64,000 nucleotides of DNA from Planococcus sp. ISL-110. GTDB lineage: Bacteria > Bacillota > Bacilli > Bacillales_A > Planococcaceae. The notes under the pieces were generated by a model, which saw only the letters and a program-made list of their open reading frames with translations, did not search any database and had not been told where the DNA came from. Positions 17,126-24,504 of this stretch are shown here, in pieces. Every line of letters starts with the position of its first letter. Positions within the stretch are counted from its first letter, which is position 1. Where the stretch lies: the NCBI RefSeq assembly GCF_018613575.1, contig NZ_JAGGPX010000006.1, forward strand, positions 115,507 through 179,506, written 5' to 3'. The translations under genes were made by a program, and so were the position numbers.

Positions 17126-18184
17126 ATGAAGAAAAGTTTAAAGATTGCAAGTGCATTTATCGGTATTGTAGTGGGTGCCGGTTTTGCTTCCGGCCAGGAA
17201 ATTCTGCAGTACTTCACAAGTTTTGGCTATTGGGGATTTGGGGCTGTTCTTGTGGCGACAGCATTGTTCGGCTATTTGGGCATGGTTTTGACACGTCTGG
17301 GCAGCCGGATGCAGACCATTTCTCATGAAGACGCAGTGTACGCGATAGGTGGAAGAGTATTGGGGAAAATAATCGATTATACCCTCATTCTAACTTTGTT
17401 TGGTATTCTGGTTGTCATGATTGCCGGAGCAGGGTCGATTTTCTCCCAGCAATTTGATCTGGCGCCAGCATTTGGCCGGAGCATCATGATAATCCTCGTT
17501 ATTTTAACCATCATGTTGAATGTTAAGAAAGTTATTATCATCATCAGCAGCATCACCCCATTTTTGGTCTTATTGGTTGTTGGAATTACTATCTACAGCA
17601 TAATGACGATGGATTCAAGCTTTGCAGAATTGGAGCCGGTAGCTAGAGAACAGCTGTCTTCGACACCGCACTGGTTTTTATCTGCTATCAACTACGTATC
17701 GCTGGCCATTGCGCTCGGGGCATCCATGTCACTTGTCATGGGGGGAGCGGAGAAAGATGAAAAAGTCGCGGCCCGTGGCGGTTTGATTGGTGGACTTGGT
17801 TATGGTTTTTTAATTCTCTTAAGCTACTTCGCGATATTTGCAAAAGTCGATGTGGTCGGCTCTTCAGATTTGCCGATGCTGGCCATTGCCGACAATATTT
17901 CTCCTGTATTGGGCGTGATCATGGCAATTGTCATTTTTGCGATGATCTATAACACGGCCATCAGCATGCTGCTGTCGTTTTCAGCCCGTTTCATGAAAAT
18001 GGGAACAAGCCGATTCCGCATTTTTGTCATCATTTCAGGCGCAGCGGCATTTCTCTTGAGCTTTCTTGGATTTACTGCACTCGTCAACTGGTTTTATCCG
18101 GTTGTCGGTTACCTTGGCCTCTTATTGGTAGGTGCCCTGGTGGTCGCGGATATTCGCAAAACCGGAAAAACTGTGAAAAAATAG
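17126..18184 (+). CDS. YkvI-family membrane transporter
   Basis: 352 residues and about ten predicted membrane helices. The N-terminal KIASAFIGIVVGAGFASGQE is the signature of the Bacillus YkvI family, related to the APC/LeuT-fold amino-acid transporters. The start is uncertain: ATG 17126 or 17123, after GGAAGGAAG, give the family-typical beginning MKKSLKIASAF, while a longer frame opens with TTG at 17078. Substrate unknown. It is a single gene with its own terminator. Confidence 0.82.
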   Translation: MKKSLKIASAFIGIVVGAGFASGQEILQYFTSFGYWGFGAVLVATALFGYLGMVLTRLGSRMQTISHEDAVYAIGGRVLGKIIDYTLILTLFGILVVMIAGAGSIFSQQFDLAPAFGRSIMIILVILTIMLNVKKVIIIISSITPFLVLLVVGITIYSIMTMDSSFAELEPVAREQLSSTPHWFLSAINYVSLAIALGASMSLVMGGAEKDEKVAARGGLIGGLGYGFLILLSYFAIFAKVDVVGSSDLPMLAIADNISPVLGVIMAIVIFAMIYNTAISMLLSFSARFMKMGTSRFRIFVIISGAAAFLLSFLGFTALVNWFYPVVGYLGLLLVGALVVADIRKTGKTVKK

Positions 18185-18189
18185 TTTTG

Positions 18190-18227
18190 AAAAACCAGCT
18201 GTCCTGTAGAGGAAGCTGGTTTTTTTG
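18190..18227 (+). terminator. Terminator of the YkvI-family gene
   Basis: AAAAACCAGCT and AGCTGGTTTTTTT pair around a 13-nt loop. Confidence 0.85.
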
Positions 18228-18281
18228 TGGTATATTCAGGCTACCCAGCAGCTAGAACAACTGCTTGAAAAGAGGGATTTA

Positions 18282-19220
18282 ATGAACATACTGATTGCAG
18301 GTGCAGGAGCAATGGGCAGTTTGTTTGGCGGCCGCCTCAAAGCTCAGCAGGTTGAAGTTCTTCTATATAATAGGAACAATCCGCATGTAGAAAAAATCAA
18401 TCATAGCGGATTGACGATTGTAGAACGTGATAACCAGGAAACGACGGTTCCGTTGAAAGTTGTGCAGGAAATTTCGAAAACAGATACCTACGATCTTGTT
18501 TTAGTACTGGTGAAAGCACATGCAACTAAGAGGGTATTGGAAGCTATAAGGGATTCGTTTTCCCCGCAAACCCTGTTCGTCACCATGCAGAACGGCCTTG
18601 GAAATTCGGAAGTGATTGCTGAGCTGTTTCCGGACAATCCATCAGTTGCTGGAACGATGGGCTGCGGCGCCAGTGTGGAAAGTGACGGACGGATCCTTCA
18701 CCGAGGTTGGGGCAAAAATTATATCGGCCAGTCTGAAGACGCGGATGCCCAGAAAAAACTGCTGGAATTCATTGAACTGCTGAACCGCTCAGGTCTGGAA
18801 ACGGAATTAGCGGAAGATGTCCAAGCGGTTATCTGGAATAAACTATTCGTCAATGTTGCCTATAATTCGCTGACTGCGCTGACGCGGTTAAGGAATGGTG
18901 ATATCCTGAATACCGATGAAGGTCAGGATTTATTGCGTCGCATCGTCACGGAAGCGGTGCAGGTAGCCAAAGCGGAAGGTGTCTCTGTGGATGCAGAGAA
19001 AATCATCGCAAAATGCCTGAAGATGGGTCAGGAGGATATCGGTGCCAATAAATCCTCGATGCTGATGGACGTTCTGCATAAGCGGAAAACAGAAATTGAT
19101 GCCATCAACGGAGCTGTAGCGAAACTCGGCAAGCAACATAGTATCGATACCCCGTACAATGAATTGATCACAGGAATCATCAAAGTCATTGAAGCGAATT
19201 ATGATCTTCAAGTCGACTAA
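18282..19220 (+). CDS. panE: 2-dehydropantoate 2-reductase (ketopantoate reductase)
   Basis: A 312-residue NADPH-dependent enzyme that reduces ketopantoate to pantoate in pantothenate and coenzyme A synthesis. The Rossmann motif ILIAGAGAMGSLFGG is at the N-terminus, VKAHATK near 85 contributes cofactor and substrate contacts, and NKLFVNVAYNSLTALTR near 185 is the ApbA_C signature. The start at ATG 18282 has AGAGGGA at correct spacing; a longer frame from 18225 overlaps the preceding terminator. The rest of the pantothenate genes are not nearby. Members acting on other 2-ketoacids exist, so PanE activity is probable rather than certain. Confidence 0.88.
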   Translation: MNILIAGAGAMGSLFGGRLKAQQVEVLLYNRNNPHVEKINHSGLTIVERDNQETTVPLKVVQEISKTDTYDLVLVLVKAHATKRVLEAIRDSFSPQTLFVTMQNGLGNSEVIAELFPDNPSVAGTMGCGASVESDGRILHRGWGKNYIGQSEDADAQKKLLEFIELLNRSGLETELAEDVQAVIWNKLFVNVAYNSLTALTRLRNGDILNTDEGQDLLRRIVTEAVQVAKAEGVSVDAEKIIAKCLKMGQEDIGANKSSMLMDVLHKRKTEIDAINGAVAKLGKQHSIDTPYNELITGIIKVIEANYDLQVD

Positions 19221-19289
19221 CTTTCGATGGATTCTGCTATACTTATGGGATATTGTCCTGAACAAAAGGGCAGATAAGGACGGGATGAA

Positions 19290-20252
19290 TTGAATCGATT
19301 AACTGCAACAGGCGACTATATTTATACATACGCCTATACGAATGATGAAGAAGCACTATGCCAATTGGAAATGCGGTCTTTTTTCGGAAGGGACACCAGC
19401 GAAAAAATCGTCAAGAGCAGAGTGGCGATAGACCCAAGCCGAAGCCCGTTTATCAAGGAACGCATTGAATTGTATTTTGAAGGTGATACATTGCAGGATA
19501 TCCTGGAACAATCCGCCAGAGTAGACATGGGGGATGCAACATTCAAAGTGATCTTTCTGAAGATCAATGGCTTGTCTGAGCAGGACCAGGTCGACTATTT
19601 GGGGAAACGGGACATTGAACGGCAAATCGGATCAGCCATTACCGGCGAAGCGGATGTCCATCATCCAGATGTGACATTCGGGTTGATTCCCTTTGAGGGC
19701 CGTTGGTACTTCGGGCGTTATCTCCAAAGCGAACCGGTCTGGTTCAAGCATATGAAAAAGCCGCGGGAATACTCAACGGCACTCAGCACGCGCGTGGCTC
19801 GGGCTGTGGCAAATATCGCGGTGCCACAACCGGAAGGCGTTAAAGCCATCGATCCGTGCTGCGGCATCGGTACGGTTTTGGTGGAGGCGCTGTCGATGGG
19901 CATTGATATTGTCGGACGCGACATCAATCCGTTGGTCGTCGAAGGGTCTCGCGAGAACATTGCCCACTTCGGGTTGATGGGCAACGTGGAGTTGGGTCCG
20001 ATTGCGGAAGTCGAGAAAAGCTACGATGTGGCCATTATCGACATGCCGTATAATTTGTATACGCACGCAACGCCTGCAGACCAATTGGCGATTTTGAAAG
20101 ATGCCCATCCATTCACGGAAAAACTATTGGTCGTTACCATCGAGACGATGGATCATATGGTCGAAGAAGCCGGATTTGTGGTTACGGACCGCTGCGTTGC
20201 GAAAAAAGGGTTGTTCCTGCGCGAAATTCTGGTGTGCCAGAAAGCAGTTTAA
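19290..20252 (+). CDS. Putative N2-guanine RNA methyltransferase (TRM11/TrmG10-like)
   Basis: 320 residues. The C-terminal half is a Rossmann-fold SAM-dependent methyltransferase: motif I is DPCCGIGTVLVEAL (188-201), and motif IV is IDMPYN near 250, a variant of the D/N-P-P-Y/F used by amino-methylating enzymes. The N-terminal ~150 residues resemble the substrate-recognition part of Trm-G10-type tRNA methyltransferases. The initiation codon is TTG at 19290 preceded by AAGGACGGGATGAA. It stands alone behind panE without a terminator between, so read-through is possible. The RNA target is inferred. Confidence 0.75.
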   Translation: MNRLTATGDYIYTYAYTNDEEALCQLEMRSFFGRDTSEKIVKSRVAIDPSRSPFIKERIELYFEGDTLQDILEQSARVDMGDATFKVIFLKINGLSEQDQVDYLGKRDIERQIGSAITGEADVHHPDVTFGLIPFEGRWYFGRYLQSEPVWFKHMKKPREYSTALSTRVARAVANIAVPQPEGVKAIDPCCGIGTVLVEALSMGIDIVGRDINPLVVEGSRENIAHFGLMGNVELGPIAEVEKSYDVAIIDMPYNLYTHATPADQLAILKDAHPFTEKLLVVTIETMDHMVEEAGFVVTDRCVAKKGLFLREILVCQKAV

Positions 20253-20266
20253 TGAAACGAAGTAGA

Positions 20267-20291
20267 GCGCCGCGATTTGCGGCGTTTTTTT
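20267..20291 (+). terminator. Terminator of the methyltransferase gene
   Basis: CGCCGC and GCGGCG pair around GATTT, followed by seven T residues. Confidence 0.85.
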
Positions 20292-20309
20292 GGTGGGAAA
20301 ATGGTGTTT

Positions 20310-20414
20310 GGCTCGTATTTGGGTTGGAACGGATCGTATTTTGTCTGTTGTGGACTGTATTTCAGGCGTAATGGATCGTATTTCACCCACAATGGATTGT
20401 ATTCCAAAAATCGA
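20310..20414. repeat. Five imperfect 21-bp tandem repeats
   Basis: Units start at 20310, 20331, 20352, 20373 and 20394, each opening with a GGNYCGTATTT-like core (GGATCGTATTT twice) and followed by a variable ~10-bp tail. On the minus strand the period of 21 would read as a heptapeptide repeat (EIRSxxP/QIRSxxx type), but there is no evidence that it is translated. Similar intergenic arrays are known to me from Planococcaceae and other Bacillales. Function unknown. Confidence 0.8.
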
Positions 20415-20487
20415 TGAAAAATAAAGGAGATTCCACCGGGAAATTGAATATGGTAACAGTACCTTATTCGAAAAGGAGCTGCAGACG

Positions 20488-21747
20488 ATGAAATCCACTA
20501 AAGCGACTTTCTCCATCACCAAAGTGCGGGAGCAGTTTCCGGCTTTGGCCAGAACATATAAAGACAAGCAAGTTGCTTATTTTGATGGTCCTGGAGGTTC
20601 ACAAGTCGTCCGTTCGGCAATCCAGGCGATTGCAGCCTATATGGAAAGCGGAGGCGCCAATCTCCACGGGGCTTTCCCATCCAGCTGGGAAACGGAAGAA
20701 ATCATCTCAGAGGCAAGGCTGGCAATGGCTGACTTTCTGAATGTCCAGGCAAAGGAAGTGGCATTCGGTGCCAATATGACCACTTTAACGATTGCTATAG
20801 CCAACGCACTCGGCAAAAACTTCCAAGCAGGCGACGAAATCGTTGTCACAGAAATGGACCACCGCGCCAATGTCGATCCATGGATCATGATGGCGGAGGA
20901 CCGTGGATTAACAGTTCGCTGGATCAAGGTCGATCCCGAAACGAAAACTTTGGATCTGACAGGCTTGGACAAGCTGATCAACGCTAAGACAAAGATCGTT
21001 GCTGTCGGAATGGCTTCCAATGCCATCGGCACAGTAGTCGACCTCGTACCCTTTGCTGAACGGGCAAAAAAAGTGGGTGCCTTGCTGGTAGCGGATGCTG
21101 TTCATGCCGCTCCTCATCTGCCGATTGATCGGGACAGGCAGCAAATTGATATTTTATTGTGCTCGGCCTACAAGTTTTTTGGGCCGCATATCGGCATTGC
21201 AGCAATTAAAGAAGAGGTTTTCAAGGACCTTGAGCCGTATAAGCTGACTACTTCACCCGCGTATTATCCCGATAAACTGGAAACTGGTACGCAAAACCAT
21301 GAAGGCATCGCTGGTATTCGGCCGGCCGTCGAGTTTTTTGCAGGGTTTGGCGAAGGTGAAACCCGCAGGGAGCGTATTCTGTCCGGAATAGAGCAAATTG
21401 AAGCCTACGAAAACAGCTTGGCCCAGCGGCTGCGGGAAGGCTTAGCCGCAATTGAAGGCGTGACGGTAACTCAGGCGGCCGCAGATGTGCCGAAAACACC
21501 GACAGTCGCTTTCCAGGTCAGCAGCATGGAATCGTCGGAAATCTGCAAAGTCTTGGCTGAAGAGTACAGCATCTTTGCCGCTGCGGGGCATTTCTATGCT
21601 TCGACGCTTGGCGATGTCCTTGGCGTCAACGACAGCGGCGGATGGGTGCGAGCGGGGCTGGCGCCTTACAGTACAGAAGAAGAAGTAGAACGTTTGATCG
21701 GCGCCATCAAAAAAATTGTGAATGAAAATAAACAGGGCAACAGCTGA
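20488..21747 (+). CDS. Cysteine-desulfurase-like PLP enzyme lacking the catalytic cysteine
   Basis: A 419-residue class V aminotransferase-fold protein. It has the PLP lysine K229 in CSAYKFFGPHIG, the cofactor-binding TEMDHRANVDPW near 121-132 and ADAVHAAPHLPID near 202-214. The loop that carries the active cysteine in SufS/NifS here reads FAAAGHFYAS, with no Cys. It therefore belongs to the cysteine-desulfurase-like subfamily (TIGR01976 type), whose reaction is unknown. There is no scaffold or Suf gene nearby. The start follows AAAGGAG. The terminator is shared with the convergent sortase. Confidence 0.87.
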   Translation: MKSTKATFSITKVREQFPALARTYKDKQVAYFDGPGGSQVVRSAIQAIAAYMESGGANLHGAFPSSWETEEIISEARLAMADFLNVQAKEVAFGANMTTLTIAIANALGKNFQAGDEIVVTEMDHRANVDPWIMMAEDRGLTVRWIKVDPETKTLDLTGLDKLINAKTKIVAVGMASNAIGTVVDLVPFAERAKKVGALLVADAVHAAPHLPIDRDRQQIDILLCSAYKFFGPHIGIAAIKEEVFKDLEPYKLTTSPAYYPDKLETGTQNHEGIAGIRPAVEFFAGFGEGETRRERILSGIEQIEAYENSLAQRLREGLAAIEGVTVTQAAADVPKTPTVAFQVSSMESSEICKVLAEEYSIFAAAGHFYASTLGDVLGVNDSGGWVRAGLAPYSTEEEVERLIGAIKKIVNENKQGNS

Positions 21748-21773
21748 TGAATCATCGGCTGTTGCCCTGTTTA
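21729..21773. terminator. Bidirectional terminator between convergent genes
   Basis: A long stem: AAACAGGGCAACAGC pairs with GCTGTTGCCCTGTTT, continued by TGATGA/TCATC with one mismatch. It overlaps the last codons of both flanking genes. Confidence 0.85.
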
Positions 21774-22445
21774 TTTTGAAGCAGTGTCATGTGTTGAAAC
21801 CAGTTCCGCTTGAACGATATATCGGTCAGGCGCATAGCCGATAAAATCAAATGGATAACAGGTGGTCAATGTCAGCGTGGATTGATCTTTTTCAACAATG
21901 ACGGTCCTGTCATCTTCATGTGTGATCCAAATATCGGTAATTTCATAGACAAAAGTCTCGTCGTCGTATTGAACCATCAACTGATCTTTATCTTCAAGTT
22001 TACCCAGTCCCGTAAAAACCGTATCCCGATGCCCACTTAATACAGTATGTCCCTTTTCACCTGGAATGGTCGTTAAGTCGCTGACATATAAGCCGACGCC
22101 TTTTTCCAAAGTTTCCTCGTCGGCTCCCCAATAAACCGAATATTTTTGTTCGATTTTGGGAATCAGCAAAGCCGCTGTTTTTTCACCAGCTTCCTGTTGG
22201 ACAGAAGTGGTCAATACAGGTGCCGTTTCTTTAGCAGGAAGAGGAATAGCTGTCGCCTTGTCTTCTATTTCAATAGATTCTTCCGGTATCTCGACTGCAG
22301 AGTGCTCTTTAAATTTCTGGATTGTTTGGAGCTCTTCCACCGTTAAATTTTGTGCTGAGCTTGCAGCGGTTTGCCATTCAAATAAATGGTAGAGTCCGAT
22401 TGCCAGTCCTGAGACAAGTAAAAATACACCCAGCCATCTTTTCAT
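21771..22445 (-). CDS. Class D sortase
   Basis: A 224-residue membrane-anchored transpeptidase. The N-terminal helix is WLGVFLLVSGLAIGLYHLF. The catalytic residues are His in LSGHRDTVF, Cys in LTLTTCYPF and Arg in APDRYIVQAEL. The TLTTC(Y)PF pattern and C-terminal length fit class D, whose Bacillus members recognise LPNTA/LPDTA-type signals. The gene directly upstream (54 nt) encodes a protein ending in LPDTA plus hydrophobic tail, the expected substrate. Its ribosome-binding site is TTGAGGTGAAGG. It is separate from the class F-like enzyme at 9.5 kb. Confidence 0.9.
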   Translation of the reverse strand: MKRWLGVFLLVSGLAIGLYHLFEWQTAASSAQNLTVEELQTIQKFKEHSAVEIPEESIEIEDKATAIPLPAKETAPVLTTSVQQEAGEKTAALLIPKIEQKYSVYWGADEETLEKGVGLYVSDLTTIPGEKGHTVLSGHRDTVFTGLGKLEDKDQLMVQYDDETFVYEITDIWITHEDDRTVIVEKDQSTLTLTTCYPFDFIGYAPDRYIVQAELVSTHDTASK

Positions 22446-22499
22446 CAGCCTTCACCTCAAAGAGAACCGGCAGGAAATTTCCAGGCGGCAGATTTTATT

Positions 22500-22928
22500 T
22501 TAAGCATTTTGGTTTTTGCGGCGGAATAATAGAAGAGAACCTGCACCAGCAAGCCCTGCACCAAACAGCATCATCAATGGCCCGTTTGAAGCTGTGTCCG
22601 GCAATGCAGCACCTTCTTCTGTTTCATCTTCTTCAGTGGCTGCTTCTTCTTCAGCAACTGTTTCCTTAGAAGAGTCATCAGTTTCCTGGCTTGCTACGTA
22701 ACTATCGTATTCACTTTGACTAGTTTCGCATGGTAAACCATCACTGTCACGATCTAAATCATGTGGATCGTTGCTTGCACTATATCCGTTGTCATACCAG
22801 AAAGCCATTACTTCTTCTTGAGATGAAAATTCTCCACAATCCCTATCATTTTCTACAGCACCCACGTTTAGTGTTGAACTCAACACCAAAAATGAGCCGA
22901 AGATGACTCCACTTATTTTTTTCTTCAT
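22500..22928 (-). CDS. Excalibur-domain surface protein with LPDTA sorting signal
   Basis: 142 residues: a signal peptide (about 1-24, ending VGA), an excalibur calcium-binding-like domain at about 29-67 containing DLDRDSDGLPCE, an acidic Ser/Glu/Thr-rich spacer (about 75-107), then the wall-sorting signal LPDTA with a hydrophobic segment and tail RRKNQNA. It is first in a two-gene operon with the class D sortase. It is probably a wall-anchored, calcium-binding small protein. The ribosome-binding site AAAAGGAGG is strong. Confidence 0.88.
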   Translation of the reverse strand: MKKKISGVIFGSFLVLSSTLNVGAVENDRDCGEFSSQEEVMAFWYDNGYSASNDPHDLDRDSDGLPCETSQSEYDSYVASQETDDSSKETVAEEEAATEEDETEEGAALPDTASNGPLMMLFGAGLAGAGSLLLFRRKNQNA

Positions 22929-23239
22929 AAATATTCCTCCTTTTCCAATAATTTATTTAATACATCATCACCTTATCTTTAGTTTACTTAATATTCAATT
23001 TATTTTTAATAATTTTATCAAATATTAGTTAAAAAAGGTAATAAGACTTATGGAAAATACAGGCGTATAAAACTTTAGGGCTTCTAAATATTCCTTTTTC
23101 GAGGTAGACTCGGCTTGCAGAATAATCGGCTTTTTTCCTTTTGCATCAGTTGATGGTATACTGGTAGCAACTTGTTCCGTCAACGGAGAGCATTACCCCA
23201 TTTCCCGCAAAGGGAGATGAACAAAGGAGAATGAATTTT
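22929..23239. other. AT-rich divergent intergenic region
   Basis: About 310 bp between the excalibur gene and the HEAT-repeat gene. It is strongly AT-rich near 22950-23040. A TATACT box with TTGCAT-like sequence lies near 23140-23160, at non-ideal spacing, probably part of the HEAT gene promoter. No RNA gene or ORF seen. Confidence 0.4.
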
Positions 23240-23686
23240 TTGAAACAACCGAACAAAAACACACCTAACTTACCACCGAATTACGACGAATTGAAAAAAG
23301 CGGCGAACCGGACAGCAAACTGGAAAGAGCGTTTGGCTGCGGTTGAAGAGCTTGGCAACTGGAAAAGTGATCCAACGATCGACCTTTTGACGCACCGCAT
23401 GAACCACGACCCTGTCTATCAAGTGCAGGAAGCTGCTTATGCAAAATTAAAAGGCTTTGGCGAGAATGTCCACATGCCGGAACGGAAGAAATTTGACTTG
23501 ATCAAAGATACTTCCAAAGTGCTTGTGCGCATCAAAAAAAGTTTGCCTGCAGACCACAGCTATGAAGAATTCAAAGTGAAGCTTCAAAAAATGCGTGTGG
23601 ATATTTATGATACGTATAAAGGCGACAAAGGCGAAGATTTCGAGAAATGGTTGGAAGACCAGTGGAAATCAGCTCCGACTAAATAA
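23240..23686 (+). CDS. HEAT-repeat-containing conserved protein
   Basis: About 148 residues, cytosolic. A HEAT-like helical pair is visible in WKERLAAVEELGNWKSDPTI and DPVYQVQEAAYAKLKGFGE (about 33-85). This is followed by a charged helical C-terminus ending EDFEKWLEDQWKSAPTK. The family is found in Bacillales and has no assigned function; HEAT repeats usually mediate protein binding. Start chosen as TTG 23240, 10 nt after AAAGGAG; an ATG at 23231 is only 1 nt from that site. Confidence 0.78.
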   Translation: MKQPNKNTPNLPPNYDELKKAANRTANWKERLAAVEELGNWKSDPTIDLLTHRMNHDPVYQVQEAAYAKLKGFGENVHMPERKKFDLIKDTSKVLVRIKKSLPADHSYEEFKVKLQKMRVDIYDTYKGDKGEDFEKWLEDQWKSAPTK

Positions 23687-23720
23687 AAAAACCGGATGCC
23701 TCAAAGGCATCCGGTTTTTT
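23685..23720. terminator. Bidirectional terminator between HEAT gene and bioY
   Basis: AAAAAACCGGATGCCT and AGGCATCCGGTTTTTT form a perfect 16-bp stem with a short loop. Confidence 0.92.
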
Positions 23721-24300
23721 ATAGATATTTTTGGATAATGGGTTTTAAGCGGAACCCGAACAAACCGGCAAGAACTGCCAGGATCAGATCTTTTGGCAGC
23801 GGCACTGCCATCCAGGCCCAGGCCATCTGATAAGAAAATCCTTCTGGTGCGGCAAACCATAGCTTGTATGCCGCAAACATCCAATTGGTGCCAAACAAGT
23901 AATTGATGGCTGTGGCAACCAGGGCTGCAACCACAAAGGCTTTTCGTGAAGGCCATTTTTCCACGATCAACCCGGCAAAATAGGCGACAAAAACATAAGA
24001 AATGATAAAACCGAACGTCGGGCTGAGCAAAGTGTCCATGCCGCCGGAAAATCCTGCAAAGACAGGTACGCCAGCAAGGCCGATAAACGCATAAACAATC
24101 ATCGATACAGAGCCCATCCGGCTGCCGAGCAGAATGCCTGCCAAAATTGCGAAGAAAGTTTGAAGTGTGATGGGGACGCCACCAACAACCAAAAATGTAG
24201 CAATATTTGCGCCAATAGCCATCAAGGCGGCGAACATGGCGATATGTACCAATTGCAGCGTGCGGGAATGATTGGCCGATCTGGTAGTAGTGGTTGTCAT
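23719..24300 (-). CDS. bioY: BioY biotin transporter substrate-binding (S) component
   Basis: A 193-residue membrane protein of the ECF-type BioY family, with about six helices. The family blocks GGVPITLQTFFAILAGILLG (about 39-58) and YAFIGLAGVPVFAGFSGG (about 69-86), which line the biotin site, are intact. BioY can work with EcfAAT modules or alone. A promoter with an overlapping BirA-like operator lies directly upstream, so biotin repression is expected. The ribosome-binding site AGGAGGAA is strong. Confidence 0.94.
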   Translation of the reverse strand: MTTTTTRSANHSRTLQLVHIAMFAALMAIGANIATFLVVGGVPITLQTFFAILAGILLGSRMGSVSMIVYAFIGLAGVPVFAGFSGGMDTLLSPTFGFIISYVFVAYFAGLIVEKWPSRKAFVVAALVATAINYLFGTNWMFAAYKLWFAAPEGFSYQMAWAWMAVPLPKDLILAVLAGLFGFRLKPIIQKYL

Positions 24301-24332
24301 ACGGGTTCCTCCTGATTTTTCAATATAAATTG

Positions 24333-24383
24333 AGTATACTTAGGTGGAATATTTAAGTCAACTTATTTTTAATTTTAGTTAAC
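24333..24383 (-). promoter_or_regulatory. bioY promoter with probable BirA operator
   Basis: Read on the minus strand, -35 TTGACT (24356-24361) and -10 TATACT (24333-24338) have a 17-bp spacer. The half-sites GTTAACT and AGTTGAC (24377-24383 and 24357-24363) form an inverted repeat with a 13-bp gap and one mismatch. This resembles the Firmicute BirA box GTTAAC-N-GTTAAC and overlaps the -35 element, a position suited to repression. Confidence 0.68.
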
Positions 24384-24460
24384 ACAATTGATTGGATTTT
24401 AAAACTTCTGTTATGGTTGGAGCTTCCCTCGTTTTGAAAGAAAAGTAATCCGGACCTTAC

Positions 24461-24501
24461 CATAGAAAAAGCTGGCCTTCTACAGGCCAGCTTTTTCTAT
24501 G
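24461..24501 (-). terminator. Terminator of pgi
   Basis: An 18-bp perfect inverted repeat (24461-24478 with 24484-24501) around a 5-nt loop, flanked by A5 and T5. Confidence 0.9.
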
Positions 24502-24504
24502 GTT

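Noticed and set aside
20124..20567. 147-codon minus-strand ORF containing heptapeptide repeats (EIRS/QIRS)
   Set aside because: It overlaps two real genes at either end; the repeat peptides are simply the 21-bp DNA array read in frame.
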